The notes under the pieces: model-generated
Database searches by the model: none
Told to the model about the DNA's origin: nothing
The model's input: only the letters and a program-made list of their open reading frames with translations
Source of the DNA: an uncultured Planctomycetaceae bacterium
Lineage (GTDB): Bacteria; Planctomycetota; Planctomycetia; Planctomycetales; Planctomycetaceae
NCBI GenBank assembly: GCA_903921605.1
Contig: CAIXQV010001067.1
Coordinates: 1 to 5,537, forward strand
Direction of reading: 5' to 3'
Length of the DNA stretch: 5,537 nucleotides
Program-made: the position numbers and the translations under genes
Shown: positions 4,859 through 5,537 of the stretch, piece by piece
Position numbering within the stretch: the stretch's first letter is position 1
How the letters are laid out: every line of letters begins with the position of its first letter

Positions 4859-4931
4859 CGATCGGCAGTTTGCCGCGCTATGAAACGACCGGGGCAACGG
4901 TTACGTGCCTGCCTGCCGATCGTTTGTTTCT
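4859..4931 (+). terminator. Putative terminator of the sigma-54 activator gene
   Basis: CGATCGGCAG (4859-4868) and CTGCCGATCG (4913-4922) are exact 10-bp reverse complements. The 44-base spacer contains a nested TTGCC/GGCAA pair (4870-4874 and 4893-4897). The right arm is followed on the plus strand by TTTGTTTCTT. It starts 25 bp after the activator's stop and lies in the 105-bp gap between two converging genes. The loop is long for an intrinsic terminator and the T-tract is interrupted. No T-run follows in the minus direction. Confidence 0.55.
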
Positions 4932-4939
4932 TCAGTGGT

Positions 4940-5537
4940 CTATCCGCGGCGATCCAGCGTCTGACGAATTTTCCGTGCCAGAGCAAGAGGCGTGAAGGGT
5001 TTCTGCATAAACGCATCCGCAGCGGTTTCGACGCCGTAACGAATCACAGCATCTCCCGTATAGCCGCTCATGTAGAGCACATGGACCAGCGGCCATCGTC
5101 TGCGAAACCGTTCGACCAATTCTCGTCCATTCATGCCGGGCATAACGACGTCTGTCAGCAGCAGATCAATGTTCCCTACATGATCAGCGGCCTGAGCCAG
5201 TGCTTCAGCACCACTTTCAGCAGCGATGACCGTGTAACCCTGAGTTTCAAGCACAAGCCGAATCAATCGTCGAACCGATTCTTCATCTTCCACAAAGCAA
5301 ATCGTTTCGGTACCGATAGGCGCAAAGTCCTGCGCAGAGAGCTCTGCAGGCGACTCTGCGCTTTCTGCAGCCGGAAGATGCACAATAAACGTGGTGCCTA
5401 TTCCCACTGCACTGTTAAGGCTGATGCTACCACCGGATTGCCTGACTATTCCATAGACCGTGGCAAGTCCGAGTCCCGTTCCGCTGCCAGCAGCTTTGGT
5501 GGTAAAGAATGGCTCAAAAACTCGGTTTTGAATCTCC
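4940..5537 (-). CDS. Hybrid histidine kinase, C-terminal part (5' end beyond window)
   Basis: The visible 198 C-terminal residues begin inside the HATPase catalytic domain: F-box FEPFFTTK (7-14), G2 box GTGLGL (19-24), then [14 protein letters not shown] and a closing [11 protein letters not shown] typical of the domain's end. After a short Ala/Ser/Glu-rich linker comes a canonical receiver (about 78-197): acidic pair E83-D84 (FVEDEES), phosphoacceptor D129 ([13 protein letters not shown]), S157 (LYMSGYTG) and K179 (FMQKPF). This is a hybrid sensor kinase that autophosphorylates on a histidine upstream of the window and can pass phosphate to its own receiver, usually onward through a phosphotransfer protein. 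An internal GTG at 5407 is not the start, because the kinase domain reads straight through it. The sensor part is unseen. The gene converges on the NtrC-type activator gene, so it is not in its operon. Confidence 0.93.
   Translation of the reverse strand, partial: EIQNRVFEPFFTTKAAGSGTGLGLATVYGIVRQSGGSISLNSAVGIGTTFIVHLPAAESAESPAELSAQDFAPIGTETICFVEDEESVRRLIRLVLETQGYTVIAAESGAEALAQAADHVGNIDLLLTDVVMPGMNGRELVERFRRRWPLVHVLYMSGYTGDAVIRYGVETAADAFMQKPFTPLALARKIRQTLDRRG

Noticed and set aside
4940..5407. Reading the right-hand gene as a stand-alone response regulator starting with the GTG at 5407
   Set aside because: The frame continues upstream without a stop to the window edge and encodes the F-box and G2 box of a histidine kinase, so the GTG is internal.

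Overview
This 5.5-kb window is a regulatory gene cluster. Every protein whose family I can recognise belongs to signal transduction or transcription control. No RNA genes, mobile elements or CRISPR arrays were seen. Base composition is moderate. The protein set (FixJ/NarL-type regulators, an NtrC-type activator, a hybrid histidine kinase) together with wide intergenic spaces would suit an environmental Gram-negative-type bacterium. Planctomycetota is my best guess, but this is a weak inference from style, not from a marker gene.

Layout, left to right. Positions 1-381 hold no gene I can assign, only the possible tail of a plus-strand gene and three stem-loops. Positions 382-1074 (minus) encode a FixJ-like response regulator whose receiver domain has lost its acidic pocket and its conserved lysine. 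Positions 1339-2732 (minus) form a tight three-gene operon: a LuxR-type DNA-binding protein without a receiver, then two small proteins I do not recognise. Positions 2733-3448 are a 716-bp divergent control region. Positions 3449-4834 (plus) encode an NtrC-family sigma-54 activator (receiver, AAA+, Fis-type helix-turn-helix). A terminator-like hairpin separates it from the convergent 3' end of a hybrid histidine kinase (4940-5537, minus), which runs off the right edge.

The most interesting signal is in the divergent region. At 2938-2953, on the minus strand, lies a near-consensus sigma-54 promoter (TGGCGCG-N4-TTGCA) pointing at the three-gene operon. Between it and the activator gene are several inverted repeats, centred about 150 and 280 bp upstream of the predicted start site, which could be the activator's enhancer sites. 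The simplest model is that a phosphorylated NtrC-type regulator switches on a sigma-54-dependent operon encoding a second DNA-binding protein (LuxR type) and two novel small proteins. The hybrid kinase may feed the phosphorelay. The model is inferred from sequence only. The promoter match is directly visible; the regulator-promoter pairing is not proven.
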